A stretch of DNA of 11,104 nucleotides from NCBI GenBank assembly GCA_964430915.1, contig CAYSHT010000073.1:1-11104 (forward strand). Direction: 5' to 3'. Position numbers and translations under genes: made by a program. The DNA comes from JAFGBH01 sp964430915. GTDB lineage: Bacteria; Desulfobacterota; Syntrophia; Syntrophales; UBA2210. The notes under the pieces are model-generated. The model did no database searches, was not told where the DNA came from, and worked only from the letters and a program-made list of their open reading frames with translations. Of this stretch, positions 1-6,208 are shown one piece after another; positions within the stretch are counted from its first letter, which is position 1; every line of letters begins with the position of its first letter.

Positions 1-34
1 GAATGCGCTCGCTGCTCAGTTCAAAAAAGAGTGA
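1..34 (+). CDS. 3' end of an upstream gene (tentative)
   Basis: Frame 2 reads AAT GCG CTC GCT GCT CAG TTC AAA AAA GAG TGA, giving a C-terminal tail NALAAQFKKE and a stop at 32-34. This looks like a natural protein end, and it lies 74 nt before the next gene in the same direction. Only ten codons are visible, so neither the family nor the reality of the gene can be judged. The other two forward frames stay open slightly longer (to 60 and 104), so this is a guess based on residue character. Confidence 0.3.
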   Translation, partial: NALAAQFKKE

Positions 35-56
35 GCCACACATATTCATTATTATA

Positions 57-83
57 TTGACCGTCCCGCTCTTCTATTATATG
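57..83 (+). promoter_or_regulatory. Candidate sigma70-type promoter for the MoxR/VWA pair
   Basis: TTGACC (57-62) is followed after 15 nt by TATATG (78-83), inside an AT-rich stretch upstream of the ATPase start at 109. The -35 matches consensus at 5 of 6 and the -10 at 4 of 6, but the spacer is short. It is the only plausible element between the upstream stop at 34 and the gene. Read-through from the upstream gene is an equally good explanation. Confidence 0.3.
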
Positions 84-108
84 GAATTCCCTCAGAAAGG
101 TTGAGACC

Positions 109-1047
109 ATGGAATTCAAGAGTGTATCAGATGTCAAGGACAGACTTGAAAAAGCGGATTATATAACCTCCAAAGAAATCGCCACAGTGGTGTTCCTCGC
201 AGAGGCAACAAATAAGCCCATCCTCGTGGAAGGACCTGCGGGTGTCGGCAAGACCGAGCTCGGAAAGGCGGTGGCCAGAAGCCTGAATCGAAAGATGATA
301 CGCCTGCAGTGTTATGAGGGACTCGATGAATCGAAGGCACTTTACGAATGGGAGTACGCCAAGCAACTCCTCTATACCCAGATGGTAAAGGAAAAAATCA
401 GTGATGTTGTCACCGGTTCCGGGAGCCTCTCTGAGACGGTTGACCGGATCGCAGATCAGGAGGATGCCTTTTTTTCCGAGCGTTTTATTCAGCCCCGTCC
501 GCTGCTCCAGGCCATAGTCTCAGACGATCCCGTGGTGCTCTTAATCGATGAAGTCGATAAATCAGACCCCGAGTTCGAGGCCTTTCTTCTCGAAATTCTG
601 AGCGACTTTCAAATCTCCATACCGGAGCTTGGAACAAAAAAGGCGGTAAAGATCCCCTTTGTTATCCTTACCTCAAACAACTACAGAGATATGAGCGACG
701 CCCTGAAACGACGGTGCATTCATGTCTACATCGACTATCCCGACCGCGAGATTGAAATGAGGATCGTCTCATTAAAGACACCGGGGATACAGGAGCGGCT
801 GTTAGAGAATATCGTGGACAGTATACGGCAGATTCGCAGCCTCGATTTAAAGAAAAGACCCTGCATCTCGGAGACGCTGGACTGGGCGCAATCTCTTATG
901 GCCCTTCAGATAGAAGACCTTTCTTTCGAGGTAATTCTGGACACCCTTAATGTTATCTGCAAGTACAGATCGGATTCCGAAAAGGTAAGGGATTACCTGG
1001 AGAAAAACCATATGTCAGGCAATGCAGCATGGTCAATCTCATCCTGA
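109..1047 (+). CDS. MoxR-family AAA+ ATPase, CoxD-like
   Basis: A 312-residue cytoplasmic AAA+ ATPase of the MoxR group. Walker A is GPAGVGKT (42-49), Walker B is LLIDEVD (144-150), the sensor-1 stretch TSNN is at 188-191, and an arginine-finger candidate lies in LKRRC (199-203). The segment DESKALYEWEYAKQLL (73-88) and the insert up to about 130 resemble CoxD, the ATPase that helps mature the Mo/Cu site of carbon monoxide dehydrogenase; related proteins occur widely without CODH. MoxR ATPases act as chaperones together with a VWA partner, and the next gene is such a partner, overlapping by 19 nt. The ATG is preceded by AAAGG at 8 nt. The family call is firm; the client is unknown because no coxLMS or other enzyme operon is visible here. 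Confidence 0.95.
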   Translation: MEFKSVSDVKDRLEKADYITSKEIATVVFLAEATNKPILVEGPAGVGKTELGKAVARSLNRKMIRLQCYEGLDESKALYEWEYAKQLLYTQMVKEKISDVVTGSGSLSETVDRIADQEDAFFSERFIQPRPLLQAIVSDDPVVLLIDEVDKSDPEFEAFLLEILSDFQISIPELGTKKAVKIPFVILTSNNYRDMSDALKRRCIHVYIDYPDREIEMRIVSLKTPGIQERLLENIVDSIRQIRSLDLKKRPCISETLDWAQSLMALQIEDLSFEVILDTLNVICKYRSDSEKVRDYLEKNHMSGNAAWSISS

Positions 1048-2411
1048 AATTTGTGTCCTGCTGCAGGGCCTCGGATATCAGGATCTCCACCTCCGAAGTT
1101 CTTGACTGCCTTACACAGCTTCAGTTAATCGACATTCTCGACGAGGATCAATTCAAGGCAACTTTACGCTCCAACTTCGCCAAAAGCAGACGGGAACAGA
1201 GCAGACTTGACAGGATTTATCACCTCTTCTTCCATGAAATGCGCCAGGATATGGGAATAGCAGAGAGGGATTCCCTGTCGGAGCATATCGAAGACATATT
1301 CGACATGCTCCAGGAGCAGGCCGGTGAAGATGCGGCATTAGGAGCAATACTCGATTTCCTCTCAGGAGATCCCCTCGCCTACCTCCGTGAATTAAGAAGA
1401 ATTCAAAGGGAGTTTCAGGATTCCACCGGTAATACACGATTCAACCTCGGCCCCCTTGCAAGTCGCCTTCAGATGTTGATTAATCTCAACACTACGAGGG
1501 GAGCAATCGCCCAATTTCTTGACGATAACCATACCCAAATCACGAGGGAAAACCGCCGTAACCTCGCGGCACATTTCAATGAGTATCTGGACAGTGCCTA
1601 TGCGATGCTCATGAATGAACCGCGGCCCTACGAGGATAATCTCAGACAGGTAAGGGCGTATGAGAAACGATTGGAAAAACTGGGTGAAAAATCTTTCTCA
1701 CTTCTGACACAGAAAGAAATAGAGGAAATGAGGGAGATTATAGAATTACTTGTGAGAAGGCTGAAAGATATCATGTCTCGACGCTTCGCCTCCAATGACC
1801 GGGGAGTCCTTGATGTAAAAAAGACACTGAGAAGGGCCGCCAAGTATCAGGGGGTTCCTGTGGAGATTATGTTCAGGAAGCGCCCGCCGCGGAAGGGAAA
1901 AATTGTGACCCTTTGCGATGTCTCCAGTTCCGTGTGGTCCGCCGCCCGGTTTATGCTCAACATACTCTACTCGCTCCAGGAGTGTTTCACAAAGGTGAAG
2001 AGCTTTATCTTCGTCTCCGGACTCGCCGAAGTATCCGAGATCTTTGAAAAATACGAGATCAATCAGGCGATAGAAAAGGTATTGAGCGAGGCGGATATTG
2101 AATATAACGTCCCCACGGACTATGGTGAGACCTTCAGGGACTTTAGAAAGAGCCACATGGACATATTAAACAAAAAGACTACCCTCATAATCATAGGAGA
2201 CGCCCGTTCAAACTACTTCAGTGCGGAGGATGGGATACTGGAAGAGATGCGTGAAAAATCGAGGAGGGTTATATGGCTCAACCCGGAACCGGAGCAGGCT
2301 TGGTATACAGGCGACAGCGAAATGTATGCCTATAAACAGCACTGCAATGAGATACGGCCCTGCAGAAACCTGAATCAGCTTCTCGCTTTCGTCGAGGAGC
2401 TGATACTGTGA
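1029..2411 (+). CDS. CoxE-like VWA domain protein, partner of the MoxR ATPase
   Basis: A 460-residue soluble protein with no signal peptide or membrane segment. The N-terminal ~250 residues are helical and highly charged; the C-terminal part (about 290-460) is a von Willebrand factor A domain. The metal-ion-dependent adhesion site is visible as DVSSS (297-301), a threonine in PTDYGET (T363) and GDARSN (390-395), the arrangement seen in CoxE proteins. Its start lies 19 nt inside the ATPase gene, and no strong ribosome site precedes it, so translation is probably coupled and the two products made together. By analogy with CoxD/CoxE and RavA/ViaA, it would link the ATPase to a client complex through a metal-dependent contact. 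The client is not identifiable from this window. Confidence 0.93.
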   Translation: MVNLILKFVSCCRASDIRISTSEVLDCLTQLQLIDILDEDQFKATLRSNFAKSRREQSRLDRIYHLFFHEMRQDMGIAERDSLSEHIEDIFDMLQEQAGEDAALGAILDFLSGDPLAYLRELRRIQREFQDSTGNTRFNLGPLASRLQMLINLNTTRGAIAQFLDDNHTQITRENRRNLAAHFNEYLDSAYAMLMNEPRPYEDNLRQVRAYEKRLEKLGEKSFSLLTQKEIEEMREIIELLVRRLKDIMSRRFASNDRGVLDVKKTLRRAAKYQGVPVEIMFRKRPPRKGKIVTLCDVSSSVWSAARFMLNILYSLQECFTKVKSFIFVSGLAEVSEIFEKYEINQAIEKVLSEADIEYNVPTDYGETFRDFRKSHMDILNKKTTLIIIGDARSNYFSAEDGILEEMREKSRRVIWLNPEPEQAWYTGDSEMYAYKQHCNEIRPCRNLNQLLAFVEELIL

Positions 2412-2420
2412 TATTTTAGA

Positions 2421-2454
2421 GGCGGGGTGACGAAAAATCGAATCTCACCCCGCC
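2421..2454. terminator. GC-rich hairpin between convergent genes, likely bidirectional terminator
   Basis: A perfect 10-bp inverted repeat, GGCGGGGTGA (2421-2430) and TCACCCCGCC (2445-2454), encloses a 14-nt loop. It lies between the stop of the rightward VWA gene (2411) and the stop of the leftward enoyl-CoA isomerase-like gene (2474). There is no long U tract on the + side. On the - side the stem is followed by TCTAAAATAT, which is only weakly U-rich. Position and stem strength argue for termination in one or both directions. Confidence 0.65.
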
Positions 2455-2473
2455 ATATCTCACGTCCCGAAGA

Positions 2474-3190
2474 CTACACCATAAGGTTGAGCGGTTCGAT
2501 ATATTCGGGGTCCTCTTTTTCCATAATCTCCACAATCCACTTATGAAGGCGCACCTTGTGCTGCTCCAGTATGGCCCGCTTCTTAACAAAGGTCTTTGCA
2601 AAGGCAACCGAGTCTTTCATTAACTCCTCTTCATTTTCACAGGCCTTCACAATGACATGATTTTTCTCGAGTTCAACCGCAGAGGCTCTCTTCCCGCTGA
2701 AGATCAGATATTCGGCCTCATAGTAGGGCATCGACTTCTTCACAATGGCAAGCATGGCGGGGAGGAAGGGAATGCTTATATCGACCTCGGGAAAACAGAA
2801 GTAACCTCGATCCTTCCTCATAAATCGAAAGTCGCAGGCACAGGCGAGGAGCGTCCCGTCACCGAAGGCATGACCGTTGATGGCCGCAATAACTGGCATT
2901 GGATAGTAGAGGACTCTCTTGAATACTTTATTCAAACCGTACATAAAATCCTTGATATTCTGGTATTCCTTGTTGGCCATTGCGCCCCCAATCCATTCGA
3001 GATCAATTCCGAGTGACCAGTTTTTGGGATCGCTCGATGTCATCACAACTGAATAGATCGACTCGTCTTTCTCGATCTCGTCAAAGGCCTCGAGAACGGC
3101 ATTCACAAAATCAGGATTATGTCTGTTTTCTCCGTTATTCAAAATCATAGTCGCAACCGTTTCATCCTTTTTCCACTCTACAATACTCAT
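2474..3190 (-). CDS. Enoyl-CoA hydratase/isomerase family protein, probably delta3-delta2-enoyl-CoA isomerase-like
   Basis: A 238-residue crotonase-fold protein, slightly shorter than typical hydratases (about 255-260). Crotonase landmarks are SLGIDL (59-64, first oxyanion-hole loop), AINGHAFGDG (103-112, second loop) and ACDFR (118-122). The residue equivalent to the first catalytic glutamate of enoyl-CoA hydratase (rat Glu144) is Leu114, while the second (Glu164) is kept as Glu135 in FPEVD. That one-glutamate pattern matches delta3,delta2-enoyl-CoA isomerases, and the RKDRG..PEVDI stretch (125-138) resembles peroxisomal plant isomerases. It would move double bonds during unsaturated fatty acid beta-oxidation in the cytoplasm. 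A strong GGAGGAGG site sits 5 nt before the ATG. A GATAAT -10-like box lies at 3215-3220 on this strand. No other fatty-acid gene is adjacent. Confidence 0.92.
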   Translation of the reverse strand: MSIVEWKKDETVATMILNNGENRHNPDFVNAVLEAFDEIEKDESIYSVVMTSSDPKNWSLGIDLEWIGGAMANKEYQNIKDFMYGLNKVFKRVLYYPMPVIAAINGHAFGDGTLLACACDFRFMRKDRGYFCFPEVDISIPFLPAMLAIVKKSMPYYEAEYLIFSGKRASAVELEKNHVIVKACENEEELMKDSVAFAKTFVKKRAILEQHKVRLHKWIVEIMEKEDPEYIEPLNLMV

Positions 3191-3255
3191 CTATTCCTCC
3201 TCCATATCCAAAAGATTATCGACAACTGAGCGAAACAGTAACTAATTCTCCCCTA

Positions 3256-4908
3256 TCAGGGGATCTTTAATTTCTGCCCCACATAGATACGATTTTTTGA
3301 CTTCAGGTTATTACGTGTCATCAGCTCTCTTATGGTGGTTCCATTCCTTCTCGCGACCTTCTCCAGCGTATCTCCCCTTTTCACCCTGTATATCGTCGTC
3401 GCCGGGAGATTAGATGGAACCTTGAGCTTCTGTCCCACATAAATCCTGTTTCTCGATTTCAGACCGTTCAGCCTCACCAGCGTACCCACGGTCGTGCCGT
3501 AACTCCTGGCAATCTTCTCAAGTTTGTCTCCCCTTTTTACTCTATAGGTCGTGACGGGGAGTTCCGACGGGATTTTGAGCCTCTGGCCTACCAAGATCCT
3601 GTTTTTCGATCTCAGGTTATTCACTTTTTGCAAGGTGCCGATCGTCGTTCCATTTCTTCTGGCAATTTTCTCCAGGGTATCGCCCCTTTTCACCTTGTAG
3701 GTATGGTAGATAACCTCTTCAGTGGAGTAATCTTTCTGGGGATGTTCGGCCCTGCTCGCCCAGGTCTTGTCCGCAGAATAAGGCAAAGGCAGAAATTCAT
3801 TAACGGCAGAGGCAATGGCCCAGGCAACGTCAGTCTGATAGGCGGAGCTTCTGAGTAAAAGCTCCTCTCTCGGGTTGGAGATATAGGCGGTTTCCACCAG
3901 AACGGAGGGAACATCGGGGAGCTTGAGAACCCTGAAGGGTGCCATGTGGACCTTTGAGAACTTGAGACGATTCACCTTTTTGATGTCCTTGAGAACCGTG
4001 GTGCCGAATTCTATCGACTGATTGATTGTCTCCGTTTGAAGCATATTGAGGGTGATAGGGTCTGATTCATCATTGTTATGCCCGTTTTGCGACCCGCCGA
4101 TAATATCCGAAAGGTTCTGACTTTGCGCAAGAAGCCGAGCCGCCTCGTTCGTTGCCCCCCTCGTTGACAGGCAATAGACCGAGGCCCCCCGTACCCCCTT
4201 ATTTCTGCAGGCATCCGCATGAATGCTTATGAAGAGATCGGCCCCGTAATCCCGTGCCGTTTTCATCCTCTTTTTAAATGAGACATAGTAGTCCCCCTTC
4301 CTGGTGAGGAAGGCCTGATAACCTCTCTTGTTCAAGATGTCCCGTAATTTTTTCGAGATCCTGAGTACGATATCTTTTTCCCGTGTTTTTCTCCTGCCTA
4401 TCGCTCCCGGATCTTCACCTCCATGACCCGGATCGATTACCACGACCCTCTTTTTTTCCAGGGCCTTTACCTTTTCTCTCTCCTCAATTGTTTTTTTCTC
4501 AATCTCGGGAATTTTGATATCGACAACAATTCGATGGGGTTTGCCGAGTATTTTGCCTAATTTAAAGACCTTGACGCTGACGCCTTTGGCAACCGAAAGC
4601 TCAAATTTTACCCTCTTTTCCGAAAGGTCCTTAAGGATAATCTTCTCGACGGCCGGTTTATTGAGGAGGTACTCTTTCTCTAAGGAGGGCAAAACATCGG
4701 CATCTTCGATCTCAATAGATATGTTTCCGTCTTTCTCTACCACACGATACTGCGTCTCTGCGCTCGTATCGATCACGACTCGCGTATATTCGGGAGCCGT
4801 CCAGTACCTGACACCGATAACATGAATACTATTGGAAGCTTCGGAGAAAGAAGCCGCTACGAATAACAATAGAAGAAGAAGAAAGGCGATATAGAGTGTC
4901 TTTCTCAT
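3256..4908 (-). CDS. N-acetylmuramoyl-L-alanine amidase with AMIN and three LysM domains
   Basis: A 550-residue exported peptidoglycan amidase that cleaves between MurNAc and the stem peptide. Residues 1-24 form a signal peptide with a Leu-rich core. An AMIN domain (about 28-131) would target the protein to envelope or septal sites. The Amidase_3 zinc domain (about 154-375) shows metal ligands His162 (DPGHGG), Glu177 (TREKD) and His230 (SIHADA), and catalytic Glu339 (VETAY). Three C-terminal LysM modules (402-446, 454-497, 507-550) bind glycan strands. The layout is AmiC-like, with LysM added at the C-terminus. GAGGAG lies 11 nt before the ATG and a good promoter lies just upstream. The isomerase-like gene follows 65 nt downstream on the same strand, though the two are functionally unrelated. 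All key residues are intact. Confidence 0.95.
   Translation of the reverse strand: MRKTLYIAFLLLLLLFVAASFSEASNSIHVIGVRYWTAPEYTRVVIDTSAETQYRVVEKDGNISIEIEDADVLPSLEKEYLLNKPAVEKIILKDLSEKRVKFELSVAKGVSVKVFKLGKILGKPHRIVVDIKIPEIEKKTIEEREKVKALEKKRVVVIDPGHGGEDPGAIGRRKTREKDIVLRISKKLRDILNKRGYQAFLTRKGDYYVSFKKRMKTARDYGADLFISIHADACRNKGVRGASVYCLSTRGATNEAARLLAQSQNLSDIIGGSQNGHNNDESDPITLNMLQTETINQSIEFGTTVLKDIKKVNRLKFSKVHMAPFRVLKLPDVPSVLVETAYISNPREELLLRSSAYQTDVAWAIASAVNEFLPLPYSADKTWASRAEHPQKDYSTEEVIYHTYKVKRGDTLEKIARRNGTTIGTLQKVNNLRSKNRILVGQRLKIPSELPVTTYRVKRGDKLEKIARSYGTTVGTLVRLNGLKSRNRIYVGQKLKVPSNLPATTIYRVKRGDTLEKVARRNGTTIRELMTRNNLKSKNRIYVGQKLKIP
3259..3705 (-). repeat. Three tandem LysM-coding repeats
   Basis: Three units of about 45 codons each (3571-3705, 3418-3549 and 3259-3390) encode nearly the same protein motif. 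Each begins Y+VKRGD.LEK.AR and ends with R.LVGQ or R.YVGQ followed by .LK.P. They are joined by short Ser/Pro/Thr linkers. The modules are more alike to each other than LysM copies in one protein often are, which suggests recent internal duplication, while synonymous differences at the DNA level show they are not an assembly artefact of one unit. They lie within the amidase gene. Confidence 0.85.
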
Positions 4909-4936
4909 GCGGGGTGAGTCTCCTCTTTGGTGCGCG

Positions 4937-4965
4937 AGTCTAACAGCTTTGGTAAAAGTTTACAA
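4937..4965 (-). promoter_or_regulatory. Sigma70-type promoter for the amidase gene
   Basis: Read on the - strand, TTGTAA (4960-4965) is followed by a 17-nt spacer and TAGACT (4937-4942). Each box matches consensus at 4 of 6 with ideal spacing. Transcription would start near 4930, giving a leader of about 22 nt that contains the GAGGAG ribosome site. It overlaps no gene and diverges from the metF promoter. Confidence 0.5.
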
Positions 4966-4983
4966 CCCTGTTTAGAAAAGGGA

Positions 4984-5012
4984 TTGACAAGCGCGTATCG
5001 AAATGACATTTT
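4984..5012 (+). promoter_or_regulatory. Sigma70-type promoter for metF
   Basis: A perfect -35 box TTGACA (4984-4989) is followed by a 17-nt spacer and CATTTT (5007-5012), which keeps the conserved A2, T3 and T6 positions. The start would be near 5019, leaving about 24 nt of leader with GAGGTG (5030-5035) at 7 nt from the ATG. The leader is too short to hold a SAM or cobalamin riboswitch, so regulation, if any, would be by a DNA-binding protein. Confidence 0.5.
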
Positions 5013-5042
5013 GCCTGTAAAGAAAATCTGAGGTGTACGTCA

Positions 5043-5698
5043 ATGAAAATAAGGGAACTGCTGGAGGATAATAAACGTACCCTCTCATTCGAGTTTTTCC
5101 CCCCAAAACGTGAGGGAAATATTGAGAGTCTTTATCTGGCAATCAAGGAACTTATCACCCTCACACCGAGTTTTGTATCCGTTACCTACGGTGCAGGCGG
5201 AAGCACACGGGACAAGACCGTAGAGATCGCATCAAAAATCAAGAACGATTTCGGACAGGAGGTCCTCGCGCACCTCACCTGCGTGCAGTCGACCCAGGAC
5301 GATATCGCCGAGATCCTCGGCGATTTGAAAGAGCATAACATAGAGAACATCTTGGCCTTGAGGGGAGACCCCCCGGGAGATGACAAAGTTTTTCTGAAGG
5401 CCGAAGGTGGGTTCGGTTATGCCAATGACCTTGTGGAGTTCATACATTCCCGCAATCAATTTTCTATCGGCGTAGCCGGTTACCCCGAAGGTCACATCGA
5501 GGCACCGAACCTTGATATAGACATTGTCAACCTGAAGCGCAAGGTCAGAGCCGGTGCCGATTTCATCATTACCCAGATATGTTTTGAAAATGACAGTATC
5601 TACCGCTTCCGGGATATGGTGCTCTCTTTGGGCATCGAGGCACCAATCATTGCGGGTATCTTTCCCATCTTCAACTTCAAGCAGATACAGAAGATGAC
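5043..5698 (+). CDS. metF: 5,10-methylenetetrahydrofolate reductase (metF), 3' part lost in assembly gap
   Basis: The first 218 residues of an FAD-dependent TIM-barrel reductase that converts methylene-THF to methyl-THF for methionine synthesis or, in acetogenic-type C1 metabolism, the Wood-Ljungdahl methyl branch. Motifs seen are LSFEFFPPK (14-22, catalytic Glu17), SVTYGAGGSTRD (46-57), HLTC (77-80), LALRGDPPGD (104-113, flavin-binding Asp109), GYPEGH (146-151), NLKRKVRAGAD (163-173) and ITQ (176-178), then GIFPIFNFKQ (205-214). Family members are about 290-300 residues, so roughly 75 residues are missing in the N run. The start is supported by GAGGTG at 7 nt and by the promoter. It is divergent from the amidase gene. 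No methionine or C1 gene is adjacent, so the pathway role cannot be refined. Confidence 0.95.
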
Positions 5699-5798
5699 NN
5701 NNNNNNNNNNNNNNNNNNNNNNNNNNNNNNNNNNNNNNNNNNNNNNNNNNNNNNNNNNNNNNNNNNNNNNNNNNNNNNNNNNNNNNNNNNNNNNNNNN
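5699..5798. other. Assembly gap of exactly 100 Ns
   Basis: A run of 100 Ns interrupts metF. Exactly 100 is the conventional placeholder for a gap of unknown length, so distances and reading frames across it mean nothing. The missing MetF C-terminus needs about 220 nt, which suggests the real gap is longer than 100 nt if the scaffold join is right. Confidence 0.98.
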
Positions 5799-5814
5799 GA
5801 GAGGCGGGCTTTAA
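5799..5814 (+). CDS. Possible last codons of metF after the gap
   Basis: The first bases after the gap read, in one frame, AGA GGC GGG CTT TAA (5800-5814), ending RGGL and a stop. This resembles the VRPGL end of E. coli MetF. If right, the missing stretch is about 210 nt and the tRNA gene follows metF by 20 nt. With four residues this is only a suggestion; it could equally be the tail of other sequence. Confidence 0.22.
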
Positions 5815-5834
5815 TTATATGGAATCAATACAAA

Positions 5835-5911
5835 GGGCGATTAGCTCAGCAGGATAGAGCGTTGGCCTCCGGAGCCGAAGGTCACGGGTTCGAATCCCGT
5901 ATCGCCCCCCA
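5835..5911 (+). tRNA. tRNA-Arg (anticodon CCG), CCA encoded
   Basis: A complete cloverleaf is visible. The acceptor stem is GGGCGAT (5835-5841) with ATCGCCC (5901-5907). The D arm carries GCTC and GAGC. The anticodon stem TTGGC/GCCGA (5862-5866, 5874-5878) includes one T-G pair, and the loop CTCCGGA has anticodon CCG at 5869-5871. The variable loop is AGGTC. The T arm is ACGGG, TTCGAAT, CCCGT (5884-5900). Position 5908 (C) is the discriminator and 5909-5911 read CCA, so the 3' CCA appears to be encoded. It decodes the CGG arginine codon. A -10-like TATATG lies at 5816-5821, but any -35 would fall in the gap or at its edge, so promoter or metF co-transcription cannot be decided. Confidence 0.95.
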
Positions 5912-6005
5912 TTATTATTTATACTATCCGATCATGTCCGTCTCTCGATCTATTGAAGATTTCCGAAGTAGGGCTTCCGGGAATCTCTGACCGTTTAGCA
6001 AGTTA

Positions 6006-6043
6006 GAAATTATTTTCTTTTTTTTCTGGCAGAAAATAATTTC
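6006..6043. repeat. Perfect 13-bp AT-rich inverted repeat
   Basis: GAAATTATTTTCT (6006-6018) and AGAAAATAATTTC (6031-6043) are exact reverse complements around a 12-nt loop rich in T and ending CTGGC. A competing shorter palindrome, TTTTCTG-G-CAGAAAA (6022-6036), shares the right arm, so two mutually exclusive foldings are possible. No U tract follows the stem on either strand; the T run is inside the loop. It could be a protein-binding operator, a tRNA transcript end or a structured leader. Confidence 0.6.
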
Positions 6044-6193
6044 GTTGACGCATGTATCCCGTTTATCGGGGTTTAGGAAGAATTTATTTTTCATTCTCGC
6101 TTCCCCCTCCGTATAAAATGGGGATTACTCGCTCTTCAGTTCAGTTAAGAAGCAGTTTATGCCTGCAGGTGGAGAAGAAAAATGAACAAGAGG

Positions 6194-6201
6194 AAGGAGG
6201 T
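6194..6201 (+). promoter_or_regulatory. Near-perfect Shine-Dalgarno that decides the permease start
   Basis: AAGGAGGT (6194-6201) lies 7 nt before the ATG at 6209, the ideal spacing. The upstream in-frame ATG at 6182 has a shorter GGAG (6171-6174), also 7 nt away. The longer match favours initiation at 6209, where the protein begins directly with its first membrane helix. Confidence 0.65.
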
Positions 6202-6208
6202 CCCGAAG

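Larger units (their letters stand above)
5912..6208. other. Intergenic region between tRNA-Arg and the permease
   Basis: About 300 nt with no convincing gene. It holds a perfect 13-bp inverted repeat (6006-6043), a possible -10 box TATAAA at 6112-6117 with only a poor -35 (TTTCAT, 6089-6094), and then two ribosome-site/start choices for the permease (GGAG at 6171 for ATG 6182, and GGAGGT at 6196 for ATG 6209). A longer open frame from 6052 exists but is out of frame with the permease and reads as a low-complexity, Arg/Pro/His-rich shadow. Confidence 0.7.

Noticed and set aside
3..104. 33-codon open frame starting MRSLLSS
   Set aside because: No ribosome site is visible before it because the window begins there, it spans the promoter-like region, and nothing in it suggests a real small protein.
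81..117. Direct repeat ATGGAATTC at 81-89 and 109-117
   Set aside because: The 28-nt offset is out of frame, and a 9-bp match around a start codon is easily chance.
1746..2156. 136-codon leftward open frame within the VWA gene
   Set aside because: It is antisense to a conserved VWA domain with intact MIDAS residues, and has no family features.
3249..3263. Short hairpin TCCCC-loop-GGGGA at the amidase stop as a terminator
   Set aside because: Only 5 bp, overlaps the stop codon and has no U tract on the leftward strand; too weak to call.
3259..3705. Tandem repeats considered as a CRISPR-like array
   Set aside because: The repeats are about 155 nt apart, in frame, and encode LysM modules; there is no short repeat with unique spacers.
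4990..5042. SAM or cobalamin riboswitch upstream of metF
   Set aside because: The leader after the likely promoter is only about 24 nt, too short for any known class.
5043..5990. Long open frame running from metF through the N gap and the tRNA
   Set aside because: The frame across an N run of arbitrary length is meaningless, and the part after the gap (GRLAQQDRALASGAEGHGF) is the familiar false translation of a tRNA gene.
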